This document shows positions 1 through 7,919 of a stretch of 8,409 bases of DNA, piece by piece. Source of the stretch: an uncultured Atopobium sp. (GTDB lineage Bacteria; Actinomycetota; Coriobacteriia; Coriobacteriales; Atopobiaceae); NCBI GenBank assembly GCA_937997345.1, contig CALKTD010000004.1:1-8409 (forward strand), given 5' to 3'. The notes beneath the pieces are model-generated. The model was not told the origin of the DNA. It did not search any database and saw only the letters and a list, made by a program, of their open reading frames with translations. Positions within the stretch are counted from its first letter, which is position 1, and each line of letters begins with the position of its first letter. Made by a program: the position numbers and the translations under genes.

Positions 1-666
1 AATCTCGTGAGCGATGGCATCGTGCTCAGAAGAAATAATATAAACGCAACGCTCGGATCTTGGTCCGTCGATGACAAAGTCAATCATTTTTCCTGTAACA
101 AAGATTGCCAGAGCAGAATACAGACCGTTTTCTAACGAGAAGACCGGAATAGCCACAATAATAATGACAATATCAACGATGATGATTGCGGTACCTGACG
201 GAATAGAAAAACGCTTGGAAACCGCCTGAGCAATGATATCTGTACCGCCGGTATTTCCGCCCGCCCTAAATACAAGGCCAAGGCCAAAACCGCAGATAAT
301 ACTGCCCCATAGAGCAGCAAGCATAAGATCATTGGCGCCAAGAACTGGTAAAAACGGTGCAAATAAATCGACAAAAATACTGGAAATCAAGAAGCCTACG
401 ACGCTCTTAAGCAAATATTTTCTATTTCCACTTCTTGCAACAAAAGCCATCAAAATGATATTCATGGCGATTGTTTGCATGCCAACAGGCAAATCAAATC
501 CAAAAGGTAATGCAACAGCTCTAATTACCGTTGCAAAACCAGTAATACCACCAGCGGCGAGTCCGTTAGGAACTTCAAATACATCAAGGCCAACTGCAAA
601 AATTGCACAGCCAAGGACGATAAAGAACGAATCTTTAAAGGTCTTTTGCCAAGTAGATTTTTGCAC
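1..666 (-). CDS. YitT-family integral membrane protein, 3' end outside window
   Basis: My translation gives 222 residues with no stop before the window edge, so the C-terminus is missing. It is very hydrophobic, with membrane segments at roughly residues 13-30, 35-55, 62-77, 88-107, 114-133, 158-176 and 181-197. The glycine-rich stretch RAGGNTGGTDIIAQ (134-147) is the hallmark of the YitT (DUF161) family. The last visible part, from about 199 (VIDGPRSERCVYII), matches the beginning of the cytoplasmic DUF2179 domain, so about 60-70 residues are probably lost. The molecular role of the family is unknown; transport has been suggested. The start is GTG at 666, one nucleotide after the prfB stop, with AAGGA five bases upstream, which implies translational coupling to prfB. 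A YitT-family gene also sits near prfB in Bacillus subtilis (yvjA, from memory), which supports a conserved neighbourhood. Family assignment is confident; function is not. Confidence 0.88.
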   Translation of the reverse strand, partial: MQKSTWQKTFKDSFFIVLGCAIFAVGLDVFEVPNGLAAGGITGFATVIRAVALPFGFDLPVGMQTIAMNIILMAFVARSGNRKYLLKSVVGFLISSIFVDLFAPFLPVLGANDLMLAALWGSIICGFGLGLVFRAGGNTGGTDIIAQAVSKRFSIPSGTAIIIVDIVIIIVAIPVFSLENGLYSALAIFVTGKMIDFVIDGPRSERCVYIISSEHDAIAHEI

Positions 667-667
667 A

Positions 668-1777
668 CTAATCCTTTCCGCCAACAACCCAGCGATGGTA
701 CGCAATGATGAACTGATCAAGATCGCCGTCTGAAAGAACGGACTCTACGTTTCCTGTTTCTGCACCTGTTCTTAAGTCCTTAATGAGCTGATAAGGATAA
801 AGAACATAACTCCTAATTTGATTGCCAAACGAGATTTCTCTCTTTGGACCGCGAAGCTCATCCAGCTCAGCTTCGCGTTTCTCCTTTTCAATCTCATACA
901 AACGACTGCGCAAGATATTCATTGCTGCAGCTTTGTTCTGAAGCTGGCTGCGTTCGTTTTGGCAGGTTACTACCGTTCCTGTTGGAATATGTGTAATACG
1001 AACTGCCGAGTCTGTAGTGTTAACTCCCTGACCTCCTGGACCAGATGCATGATAGACATCAATACGCAGGTCATTAGGATCAATAGCAACTTCAATATCT
1101 TCAGGAAGAACAGGTAAAACTTCTACACCAGCAAATGACGTCTGCCTGCGTTTCTTATCGTCAGTAGGAGAAATTCTTACCAGACGATGCACGCCCTGTT
1201 CTGCACGAAGCATGCCATAAGCATTTTTGCCACTTACCGTAAAGGTTGCGCGGTCAAGACCAATAACCTCTGCAACGGGGGCGTCGTTGATATCAACTTT
1301 CCAACCACGACGATTGCAATATTTGAGATACATGCGAAAAAGCATCTCGCACCAGTCTTGAGACTCAAGACCACCCTGACCAGGCTTAATAGTAACAATT
1401 GCATCACCATGATCAAGTTCATCAGTAAACCAGCTTGAAAGCTCAAGCTCCGACAAGTCTTTTTCAAGAGATGCCGCAAGCGCTTGAGATTCGTCGAGTG
1501 ATGCTTGGTCTCCAAGCTCTGTTCCAAGCTCAAAAGCGGCCTCAGCATCACCAAGTTTCTCTTTAGCTTTATCAATACCAGCAACATCATCGCGAAATGA
1601 TGCTAGTTGAGTCATTATTTTTTGCGCAGCTTCAGCGTCGTCCCAAAAATTGGGACGAGCACTTTCTGCCTCAAGTTCTGAAATTTGCTGACGCTTCTCA
1701 GTGAGGTGAAGATATCCTTCTACCTCAGAGAGACGCTCCGCTAAAGCTTGGAGCGATACAACCTCTGTATCAGCCAT
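668..1777 (-). CDS. prfB: Peptide chain release factor 2 (RF2)
   Basis: RF2 recognises UGA and UAA stop codons in the ribosomal A site and triggers hydrolysis of peptidyl-tRNA. The protein has 369 residues, the normal family length. The N-terminal helical domain spans about 1-110. The codon-recognition domain follows, with SPT at 203-205 where most RF2 proteins have SPF, and RRQTSF at 211-216. The catalytic GGQ is at 248-250 within SGPGGQGVNTTDSAVRITHIPTG. The C-terminal domain includes QIRSYVLYPYQLIKDLRTG (320-338). Many bacteria make RF2 through a +1 frameshift at CTT TGA after the codons for GYL. Here the same place (residues 21-24) reads GGA TAT CTT CAC, so the frame is continuous and the autoregulatory UGA is absent. 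The ATG lies two bases after the secA stop, with AGG five bases upstream, so the gene is probably translated together with secA. Assignment is secure. Confidence 0.98.
   Translation of the reverse strand: MADTEVVSLQALAERLSEVEGYLHLTEKRQQISELEAESARPNFWDDAEAAQKIMTQLASFRDDVAGIDKAKEKLGDAEAAFELGTELGDQASLDESQALAASLEKDLSELELSSWFTDELDHGDAIVTIKPGQGGLESQDWCEMLFRMYLKYCNRRGWKVDINDAPVAEVIGLDRATFTVSGKNAYGMLRAEQGVHRLVRISPTDDKKRRQTSFAGVEVLPVLPEDIEVAIDPNDLRIDVYHASGPGGQGVNTTDSAVRITHIPTGTVVTCQNERSQLQNKAAAMNILRSRLYEIEKEKREAELDELRGPKREISFGNQIRSYVLYPYQLIKDLRTGAETGNVESVLSDGDLDQFIIAYHRWVVGGKD
672..676 (-). promoter_or_regulatory. Shine-Dalgarno site of the YitT-family gene inside the prfB end
   Basis: The sequence AAGGA lies in the last codons of prfB, five bases before the GTG at 666. 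No ATG occurs nearby in this frame, so the site supports a GTG start. Because it overlaps the prfB stop codon, ribosomes finishing prfB probably start the next gene. Confidence 0.6.
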
Positions 1778-1779
1778 TC

Positions 1780-4530
1780 TTACCTGTTTCGGCCGTGGCA
1801 GTTCTTAAACTTTTTGCCACTTCCACATGGGCAAGGGTCATTGCGACCAACGTTGACGTAAGGATTTGGATCGTCAGACTTACGGTAGGTTGATACAGAA
1901 GACTGGCTGGCGCCGGTTCCCTGTGGACTCTTTCCAATAGCTGCGACATTCTTAAGCATGCTCTTGCCTTGCTTAAGTGCCTTTTGATCGCCGTCGGTCT
2001 CTTCTCCACCAGAATAGTGAGCATTCTGGAAGGCCTCTGCCTCAGTATTCTGACGTGGACGATTAACCAGCTCAAGACGGAGAATAGTGCGGAGGAAGTC
2101 CTCATACATGGTGTTTACCAGCAGCGTAAATGCCTCATATGCCTCGGTCTTGTACTCAACCAGAGGATCGCGCTGACCAAAACCACGAAGACCAATGCCG
2201 GTCTTTAGGTAATCCATCTCCTGGAGGTATGCCATCCAACGAGTATCAATGACGCGAAGCATTACCTGAGCAGCAAGCTCACGCATAACTTCTTCGCCAA
2301 GCTTCTGGGTCTTCTCGTCAAAAGTCTTTTGGACAAATGCGGTGACATCCTCTTCAAGTTGCTCAAACTTGGTATCCTCAGTAAACTCTGGAAGATCAGT
2401 CTTACCAGTAAGTTCAGTGAGCCACTTCTCAAGACCCTCAAGATCCCACTCGTCAGCATCTCCGTAACAGAACTCCTCGCAAATGCGCTGAGTAGTAGAA
2501 GCAGTGACTGTCTCGATGAGCTCCATAAGATCCTTGCCGTCAAGAATCTTGTTTCTCTCTGCGTAAATGACCTGACGCTGTTTGTTCATAACATCGTCGT
2601 AATCAAGGACGTTCTTACGCATTGCAAAGTTGACTTCCTCAACCTTGCGCTGGGCGCCCTCGACAAGCTTGGTAACAATCTTTGCCTTAATTGGCATATC
2701 GTCAGGAAGCTCATAGCGCTGCATCATTGCTGCAACGCCATCCATGCGATCTCCACCAAAGCGGCGCATCAAATCATCTTCAAGAGAAAGGTAGAACTGG
2801 GTCTGACCAGGGTCTCCCTGACGACCAGAACGACCACGAAGCTGATTGTCAATACGACGACTCTCATGACGCTCGGTACCAATAACGCACAAACCGCCCG
2901 CAGCAGTTACTGCATCACGCTCAGTAGCGCAGATTTCCTTTGCTTCTTTGCGTGCAGCTTCTTTTTGCTCCTGAGTAGCCTCAGCTGGCTCAATTCCCTG
3001 GTTACGAAGGATATCTTCAGCCATGACATCTGGGTTGCCACCCAAAAGAATATCGGTACCGCGACCTGCCATGTTGGTTGCAATAGTAACTGCACCCTCA
3101 CGACCAGCCTGAGCAATAATCTGTGCCTCACGCTCATGGAACTTAGCGTTCAGAACGTTATGTTTAATGCCGCGTTTAGACAGAATGCGAGAAATACGCT
3201 CGGAGTTGTCAATGGAAACGGTACCAACAAGTACTGGCTGACCATTCTGATGACGCTCTTCAACGTCTCTTACGACAGCTTCAAACTTAGCGTCAATAGT
3301 ACGATAGACCAGGTCATCGAGGTCTTCACGCTTAACCGGACGGTTAGGTGGAATAACCTGAACAGGAACGTGATAAACCTCACGGAACTCTGCGTCCTCA
3401 GTCATTGCAGTACCGGTCATACCGGAGAGCTTGTCGTACATGAGGAAGTAGTTCTGGAGGGTGATCGTTGCCAAAGTCTGGTTTTCTTCACGTACCTGAA
3501 CGTTCTCTTTTGCCTCAATTGCCTGGTGAAGACCCTCAGAATAACGACGGCCTTCCATGATACGACCAGTAAACTCATCAACAATCTTTACTTCTCCATC
3601 AATGACAACGTACTGCTGGTCACGATGGAACATATACTCAGCCTTCAGCGCCTGCTGAAGATGATTGACTAGCTGGCCAGTCTCATCGTTGTAGATATCG
3701 TCAATGTTGAGAGCGCGCTCGACCTTCTCGAGACCAATCTCTGTTGTTGCAATGGTGTGCTTTGCCTCATCCATCTCAAAGTCAACATCTGGAGTTAATC
3801 CACGAACTGCCTTTGCAAAATCTTTGTAGGTACCTGCAGATTTAGTACCAGCACCAGAAATAATCAGAGGAGTACGAGCCTCATCGATAAGGATGGAGTC
3901 AACCTCGTCGACGATGGCGTAGTGATGTCCACGCTGAACACGCATCTCTGGGCGAGTAACCATGTTGTCGCGCAGGTAGTCAAAGCCAAACTCTGAGTTT
4001 GTACCGTAGGTAATATCTGCCTCATATGCAGGCTTTTTAAGGCTCAGTCGCATGCCGTTCTGCAGAAGGCCAACACTGATGCCCAAGAACTTGTAGATGG
4101 TACCCATCCACTCACTGTCTCGTTTAGCCAGGTAGTCATTGACCGTAACGATGTGAACGCCTTCGCCGCTCAGTGCGTTAAGGTAACCAGCAAGAGTGGA
4201 GACAAGCGTCTTACCTTCACCGGTCTTCATCTCTGCGATAGTGCCCTTGTGAAGCGCGATACCACCGATGAGCTGGACATCAAAGTGACGCTGACCAATA
4301 GTTCTTACTGACGCCTCACGTACCGTCGCAAAAGCCTCTGGGAGAAGATCGTCTAGACTTTCTCCTTCAGCATAGCGAGCCTTGAACTTCTCGGTCTGAG
4401 CCTGAAGCTCTTCATCGCTCATTTCCTGCATTGTTGGCTCAAGCGCATTGATCTTCTCGACAATACACTGATATGCTTTGAGGTCCTTGTCAGCGCCAAA
4501 GGACAGAATCTTAGAGAGGAAATTAGGCAT
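1780..4530 (-). CDS. secA: Protein translocase subunit SecA (preprotein export ATPase)
   Basis: SecA drives unfolded preproteins through the SecYEG channel by ATP hydrolysis at the cytoplasmic face of the membrane. The protein has 916 residues from the chosen start, typical for the family. Landmarks: Walker A MKTGEGKT (101-108), TYGTNSEFGFDYLRDNM (175-191), Walker B DEVD (208-211) followed by DEARTPLIISG, TNMAGRGTDI (485-494), the arginine-finger motif QLRGRSGRQGDPG (563-575), and a helical scaffold/wing region to about 825. A variable linker then leads to a C-terminal zinc-binding tail with CPC (900-902) and CH (911-912), which in the family binds SecB and lipids. An ATG eight codons upstream (4554) is in frame, but the ATG at 4530 has AAGGA seven bases before it and begins with the expected MPNFLSKILSFG. 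The stop is followed two bases later by prfB. It appears to be the single housekeeping SecA type, not SecA2; no second copy is visible here. Confidence 0.98.
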   Translation of the reverse strand: MPNFLSKILSFGADKDLKAYQCIVEKINALEPTMQEMSDEELQAQTEKFKARYAEGESLDDLLPEAFATVREASVRTIGQRHFDVQLIGGIALHKGTIAEMKTGEGKTLVSTLAGYLNALSGEGVHIVTVNDYLAKRDSEWMGTIYKFLGISVGLLQNGMRLSLKKPAYEADITYGTNSEFGFDYLRDNMVTRPEMRVQRGHHYAIVDEVDSILIDEARTPLIISGAGTKSAGTYKDFAKAVRGLTPDVDFEMDEAKHTIATTEIGLEKVERALNIDDIYNDETGQLVNHLQQALKAEYMFHRDQQYVVIDGEVKIVDEFTGRIMEGRRYSEGLHQAIEAKENVQVREENQTLATITLQNYFLMYDKLSGMTGTAMTEDAEFREVYHVPVQVIPPNRPVKREDLDDLVYRTIDAKFEAVVRDVEERHQNGQPVLVGTVSIDNSERISRILSKRGIKHNVLNAKFHEREAQIIAQAGREGAVTIATNMAGRGTDILLGGNPDVMAEDILRNQGIEPAEATQEQKEAARKEAKEICATERDAVTAAGGLCVIGTERHESRRIDNQLRGRSGRQGDPGQTQFYLSLEDDLMRRFGGDRMDGVAAMMQRYELPDDMPIKAKIVTKLVEGAQRKVEEVNFAMRKNVLDYDDVMNKQRQVIYAERNKILDGKDLMELIETVTASTTQRICEEFCYGDADEWDLEGLEKWLTELTGKTDLPEFTEDTKFEQLEEDVTAFVQKTFDEKTQKLGEEVMRELAAQVMLRVIDTRWMAYLQEMDYLKTGIGLRGFGQRDPLVEYKTEAYEAFTLLVNTMYEDFLRTILRLELVNRPRQNTEAEAFQNAHYSGGEETDGDQKALKQGKSMLKNVAAIGKSPQGTGASQSSVSTYRKSDDPNPYVNVGRNDPCPCGSGKKFKNCHGRNR

Positions 4531-4537
4531 AGCTTTT

Positions 4538-4542
4538 TCCTT
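4538..4542 (-). promoter_or_regulatory. Shine-Dalgarno site deciding the secA start
   Basis: AAGGA lies seven bases before the ATG at 4530. The alternative in-frame ATG at 4554 has no comparable site, so the shorter 916-residue product is preferred. Confidence 0.7.
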
Positions 4543-4553
4543 GACGTCGGGCA

Positions 4554-4572
4554 TCTATCTTCGGTTGATAGA
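4554..4572 (-). other. Small inverted repeat in the secA leader
   Basis: TCTATC and GATAGA form a 6-bp stem around a 7-base loop, about 25 bases before the secA start. There is no following T-run, so it is not a rho-independent terminator for the upstream regulator gene. It could be a weak leader hairpin or chance. Confidence 0.25.
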
Positions 4573-4591
4573 CACAGTATTCAACTTATAT

Positions 4592-4620
4592 ATCATACCC
4601 CGTCTAACTGCTTGAATCAC
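4592..4620 (-). promoter_or_regulatory. Candidate promoter for secA-prfB-yitT
   Basis: On the minus strand a -10-like TATGAT (4597 to 4592, five of six consensus positions) lies 17 bases after a weak -35-like GTGATT (4620 to 4615). It falls just after the regulator's stop codon, in the 91-bp gap before secA. There is no terminator in the gap, so read-through from the regulator is equally possible. Prediction from consensus only. Confidence 0.35.
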
Positions 4621-4621
4621 A

Positions 4622-7600
4622 CTACATGGCGTCGTAAAATCCCAATTTCGTTATTTCTCCACCACTAGTTTCTATTGATTCTTTTCCCTTTTCTGCACCT
4701 GCAATCATCCTGAGCTGTTTAGACGGCATTTTTCTACGCTTCATAACGTATTTCTGCACGTACAAATCGTAGTAATGCTGCGCATCCTGCGCCCGACCAC
4801 ATTTTCTCAGTGCCTGAATGAGCGCCATAAGTGTGTCCTCTCGCATATCATCAACAAGGTAGGCGAGCTCTGCAAAATGTACCGCAAGCGTATAGTGGGT
4901 AATTCTCAAAGCAGCCGCCGAAGCCGTTACCATGGTATCTATGTATTGATCTCTCAGGGCAACACGAATGGGATCTGCAAACCTAAAGCATTCATCCTCA
5001 GGAAGATACAAATCACCTTGATACAACTCTTCCGCCTGCTTAGCTAGATGCACTATGTCTTCATCGCTGTTCGATGACGCCACACTCTTTGCTAAGCGCG
5101 TAAAAATATCAATATCTACGGTTACCTGCTGGGGATTAAAACCAAGCGTCTTTTCAATTCGAGATGCTTCCAAAGGCTCACAATCTGTCTGAATCTCCTG
5201 CACTTCTTTACGAATAACTCGAGTTGCTTGATACAGACGCTCTTGCCAATGTCCCTGATCAGCCTCCGGCCAAATCTGCTGTGCAATCTGCGACCTAAAG
5301 CTCATGTGATTATGGGCAAGCGCCAAATACACAAGCAACGCCTTTGCCGATCGATAGGCAATTTTTCTGCCGGCAATCTCTTCTCCTCGAACCGACAAAC
5401 TAAATCTGCCGAGAAGAGCAAGGTAAACTCCAGGATGAACATTATTTACCTTCTTTACCTGCGCGCTCTTCACCGCAAAGTCTTCAGTCCAAGAATCCCC
5501 CTCTCCTTGCCGGGACACTCTCCATTTTGTTGCGTCTCGTTTTCCCTCGTTTGAACATAGGTAATGGAGCCATTCTTCTGGCATTTCTTGTTCTAAGCAC
5601 TGCTGAAACTCAGACTCATCAGACAAAAGTGCTCTCATAAGCCACATGGCATTTTCAGGAACTCCATACTCAACAGCATCCAGCAAGACAGGAGTATGCC
5701 CATTTACGCTCTTAAAGAGAGCTTTGTATATTGTTCTATATGCTGCTTTTAGCGATGGAAGTGTAATTGCCTCAAGGCTCTTCTCCGTAGGTTTAACTCC
5801 CAAGAAAAATCCTGCAATATCTTCAATTATCTTTCCGACTTGCGCCACATAGAGTGAGTCCCATTCCCTACTCAGCAGCACCGCTCTTCTCGCCTGGAGC
5901 TGAGCTTTGGGGTATGCCCTGCTTCTGAGACTGAGAAGCGCTCCAATAAGAAGCGCGGGCACTTGAATCATACGATTACCCTGCAGTTCTGCTTGGCTGA
6001 TGAGCTGCTCGGTATCGTATAAGTCTCCCACAGAAGAGCTTTTTTCAAAAAGGTAGCGAACGCATTTAAGTAGTCTTACAGACCCCTTTAAGCCTCCGGC
6101 CTCACCTTCTTGTAAGAAGGAGAGCGCTCCTGAAGCGCGCGTATCAAATTCCTTTTGATATACACCCAGCAATGCGTAAAGCAATTCGACGTCAACAACT
6201 TGAATTGACGAGGTTATTGATGCAGCCTTCTCATGCTGCTGCTCAAGAAGCAGCAGCTGAAGGGCATACTTAAAATTTCCTTGCACAGCTAAATCAGTTG
6301 CGCGTTTGTGTAGAGCAATTTTCTTCTCTAGCGGACCTAGCTCAAGGTCTTCCTTCAAAGGTGGCAGAGGCTTTTGCAAAATTAACTTCAGTAAAGTCAT
6401 ATATGCCGTTTGCTTAAGAAATCCGTTAAATGAAGTGAGATTTTTGAATGCCCTATCAGCATCTTTAGTATTCATCGGCCCCTTAGCAGTAGACAGCGAA
6501 TCCACCATTCCCTTAGCAGCTTTTTTACTTGAGTTATCGAGCGTACAGTCAGAATGTGTGGCGGTGAGCGCATTATCTACCAGCTCAATATATCCAGCAT
6601 CTACAAATTCTGTTGCATGAGAAAGAACAATTTCCCAGATAATCTCTTCTCTAACCAGAGAGCTTACAAATGCAGCCTTAGAGAAATCTTCCCTATCAAT
6701 CAGCAAAGCTATAGCTTTCAGAACAAGCTTTTCATGCTTACTCGCTAGAGCAACAAGCTCCTGTTTATTAAAGTTCAACACATCAAATCTTGTAGCATGA
6801 ATACACGAGAAACGCCTAGTTTCTACATGTACGCCAAAGAAAGGAGCATCTTGCTCAATCTTGGCCAAATACTCAAGGTCAATTTGTCCGCACATACGGT
6901 TTAAATCATCAAATGATCCAACGCCGAGCAGCATCATCCCCAGCCTGAGCCTAAGCTCCTCAATACCAAGCGAGCTCCTAAGCATATACGATGCAACGCA
7001 AGCAAGACTAGTTAGATACGTAATAGGTACATCCGCATCTCCATGCTCGCAAAATGTAACTGGCAAAGAGTAAACTAACGTTGGAATACCGCGAGTCAAT
7101 CTCATATTAGTCAAAATTGATTGTTCAGAGTTATCTATGCCAGGCATAAACGTAAGCAGCTCATCCTTTCCCAAAACATAGACGCTGGGGACTTCATCGA
7201 TTAACTGACGAGCTTCAGGAGATAAAGAAAACGCAACAAGACAACCAGCCATGCGAAGACGCGCAATTGATTTAACCTGGCGAGCAACAAAATACTCGTC
7301 AGACGGAGGAAAGTCATCAATAAGAATTAGCCTTTTAACCGCCTTAGATTTCTTGGCATTGCAGATAGAAGTACTTTTCTTAGTAAGAATCTGAGTTGCC
7401 TCTTTAGACGAAAGACTAGAAAGAGAGATCTCGTACACAGTCCAGCCGTTTGACTGTGCATAATCTGCCAACTCACGCAAAAACATAGTCTTGCCCATGC
7501 AAGGTTCCGCACACAGCGCGAGCGGCCTATTGGTCTTTTCCATTGTTCTAAAGAAGTGTTGTGGTGGAACTATCCTGCTATAGTCGCCCATCACCTGGCG

Positions 7601-7657
7601 AGAAGACCCACTGAGCAGCGACTCTGTTCCAGCAGCCTCTCTGTTTTCTGACTCCAT
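4622..7657 (-). CDS. Large SARP/BTAD transcriptional regulator with N-terminal MalT-like ATPase
   Basis: The product is a predicted cytoplasmic DNA-binding regulator of 1011 residues. Residues about 27-60 (IVPPQHFFRTMEKTNRPLALCAEPCMGKT) resemble the start of the MalT/LAL signalling ATPases. The P-loop is AEPCMGKT (50-57) and a Walker B-like LILIDDF lies at 110-116. Residues about 200-730 are helix-rich with no sharp motif, except stretches that look like TPR or MalT-type helical repeats (about 445-485 and 560-620). An OmpR/SARP-like winged helix follows at about 742-822 (LALLGRFSLSVRG, KALLVYLALAHN, IWPEADQGHWQERLYQATRVIRKE). A BTAD domain at about 846-975 ends in DAQHYYDLYVQKY. SARPs normally carry DNA binding at the N-terminus, so this is the reverse order. 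The reading frame stays open upstream to a TTG at 7744, but the ATG at 7657 has AAGGAG six bases before it. Target genes and ligand are unknown. Domain calls at both ends are fairly firm; the middle is not. Confidence 0.9.
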   Translation of the reverse strand: MESENREAAGTESLLSGSSRQVMGDYSRIVPPQHFFRTMEKTNRPLALCAEPCMGKTMFLRELADYAQSNGWTVYEISLSSLSSKEATQILTKKSTSICNAKKSKAVKRLILIDDFPPSDEYFVARQVKSIARLRMAGCLVAFSLSPEARQLIDEVPSVYVLGKDELLTFMPGIDNSEQSILTNMRLTRGIPTLVYSLPVTFCEHGDADVPITYLTSLACVASYMLRSSLGIEELRLRLGMMLLGVGSFDDLNRMCGQIDLEYLAKIEQDAPFFGVHVETRRFSCIHATRFDVLNFNKQELVALASKHEKLVLKAIALLIDREDFSKAAFVSSLVREEIIWEIVLSHATEFVDAGYIELVDNALTATHSDCTLDNSSKKAAKGMVDSLSTAKGPMNTKDADRAFKNLTSFNGFLKQTAYMTLLKLILQKPLPPLKEDLELGPLEKKIALHKRATDLAVQGNFKYALQLLLLEQQHEKAASITSSIQVVDVELLYALLGVYQKEFDTRASGALSFLQEGEAGGLKGSVRLLKCVRYLFEKSSSVGDLYDTEQLISQAELQGNRMIQVPALLIGALLSLRSRAYPKAQLQARRAVLLSREWDSLYVAQVGKIIEDIAGFFLGVKPTEKSLEAITLPSLKAAYRTIYKALFKSVNGHTPVLLDAVEYGVPENAMWLMRALLSDESEFQQCLEQEMPEEWLHYLCSNEGKRDATKWRVSRQGEGDSWTEDFAVKSAQVKKVNNVHPGVYLALLGRFSLSVRGEEIAGRKIAYRSAKALLVYLALAHNHMSFRSQIAQQIWPEADQGHWQERLYQATRVIRKEVQEIQTDCEPLEASRIEKTLGFNPQQVTVDIDIFTRLAKSVASSNSDEDIVHLAKQAEELYQGDLYLPEDECFRFADPIRVALRDQYIDTMVTASAAALRITHYTLAVHFAELAYLVDDMREDTLMALIQALRKCGRAQDAQHYYDLYVQKYVMKRRKMPSKQLRMIAGAEKGKESIETSGGEITKLGFYDAM

Positions 7658-7663
7658 AAAGCT

Positions 7664-7669
7664 CTCCTT
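7664..7669 (-). promoter_or_regulatory. Strong Shine-Dalgarno site deciding the regulator start
   Basis: AAGGAG lies exactly six bases before the ATG at 7657. The open frame extends 29 codons further to a TTG, but that codon lacks such a site. The ATG is therefore preferred and the product is 1011 residues. Confidence 0.8.
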
Positions 7670-7729
7670 ACTATTCAAACACTCAAGCGCTACATGCGCC
7701 CTAACATTTCTTGTCTCAAAATTTGGTGT

Positions 7730-7758
7730 GGGATAAATAATCAAGCCAAATTTGTCAG
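7730..7758 (-). promoter_or_regulatory. Candidate promoter for the regulator gene
   Basis: On the minus strand a -35-like CTGACA (7758 to 7753, five of six consensus positions) lies 17 bases before a weak -10-like TATCCC (7735 to 7730). A weak -10 fits a promoter that needs an activator, and the TTCACC-type repeats lie 17 bp upstream of the -35. Consensus matching only; the TATAAT at 7942 is an alternative. Confidence 0.3.
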
Positions 7759-7774
7759 AAAGTGAGAAGGTTTA

Positions 7775-7801
7775 GGTGAACGGTAGGTGAAACATGGTCA
7801 A
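7775..7801 (-). promoter_or_regulatory. Helically phased TTCACC direct repeats, candidate SARP binding site
   Basis: Read on the minus strand the units are TTGACC (7801-7796), TTCACC (7791-7786) and TTCACC (7780-7775). The two identical units belong to an 8-bp exact repeat, TTCACCTA, with an 11-bp period; the third has one mismatch and sits 10 bp away. SARP family proteins are known to bind short direct repeats with an 11-bp period near promoters. Placement about 120 bp upstream of a SARP-domain gene suggests autoregulation, which is inference. Confidence 0.45.
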
Positions 7802-7919
7802 ATTCAGGACAGATTAGTGACAAAATACACACAGAAATGCACGAATGTTGAAACTAGATAACATCAAATAGTAAAAATTATCTTCCGCGAACGGTATTTA
7901 ATTAAGAAAATTATGTAAA

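Noticed and set aside
132..374. 80-codon hydrophobic frame on the minus strand
   Set aside because: It is a shifted frame inside the YitT-family gene; its hydrophobicity comes from the real membrane protein's U-rich codons.
233..733. 166-codon open frame on the plus strand
   Set aside because: It is antisense to the YitT-family gene and the end of prfB, both of which show clear family motifs on the minus strand.
2329..3672. 447-codon open frame on the plus strand
   Set aside because: It lies wholly antisense to secA, whose motifs are intact. The translated product has no recognisable domain and no ribosome site was evident; it is a by-product of secA codon bias.
4531..4554. Eight-codon longer secA start
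   Set aside because: The upstream ATG lacks a ribosome site, and the later start gives the expected family N-terminus.
4554..4572. Terminator between the regulator and secA
   Set aside because: The 6-bp stem is short and AT-rich and no T-run follows it.
7658..7744. 29-codon N-terminal extension of the regulator from a TTG
   Set aside because: The frame is open, but the TTG has no convincing ribosome site, whereas the ATG at 7657 has AAGGAG at ideal spacing. The extension would also overlap the candidate promoter.
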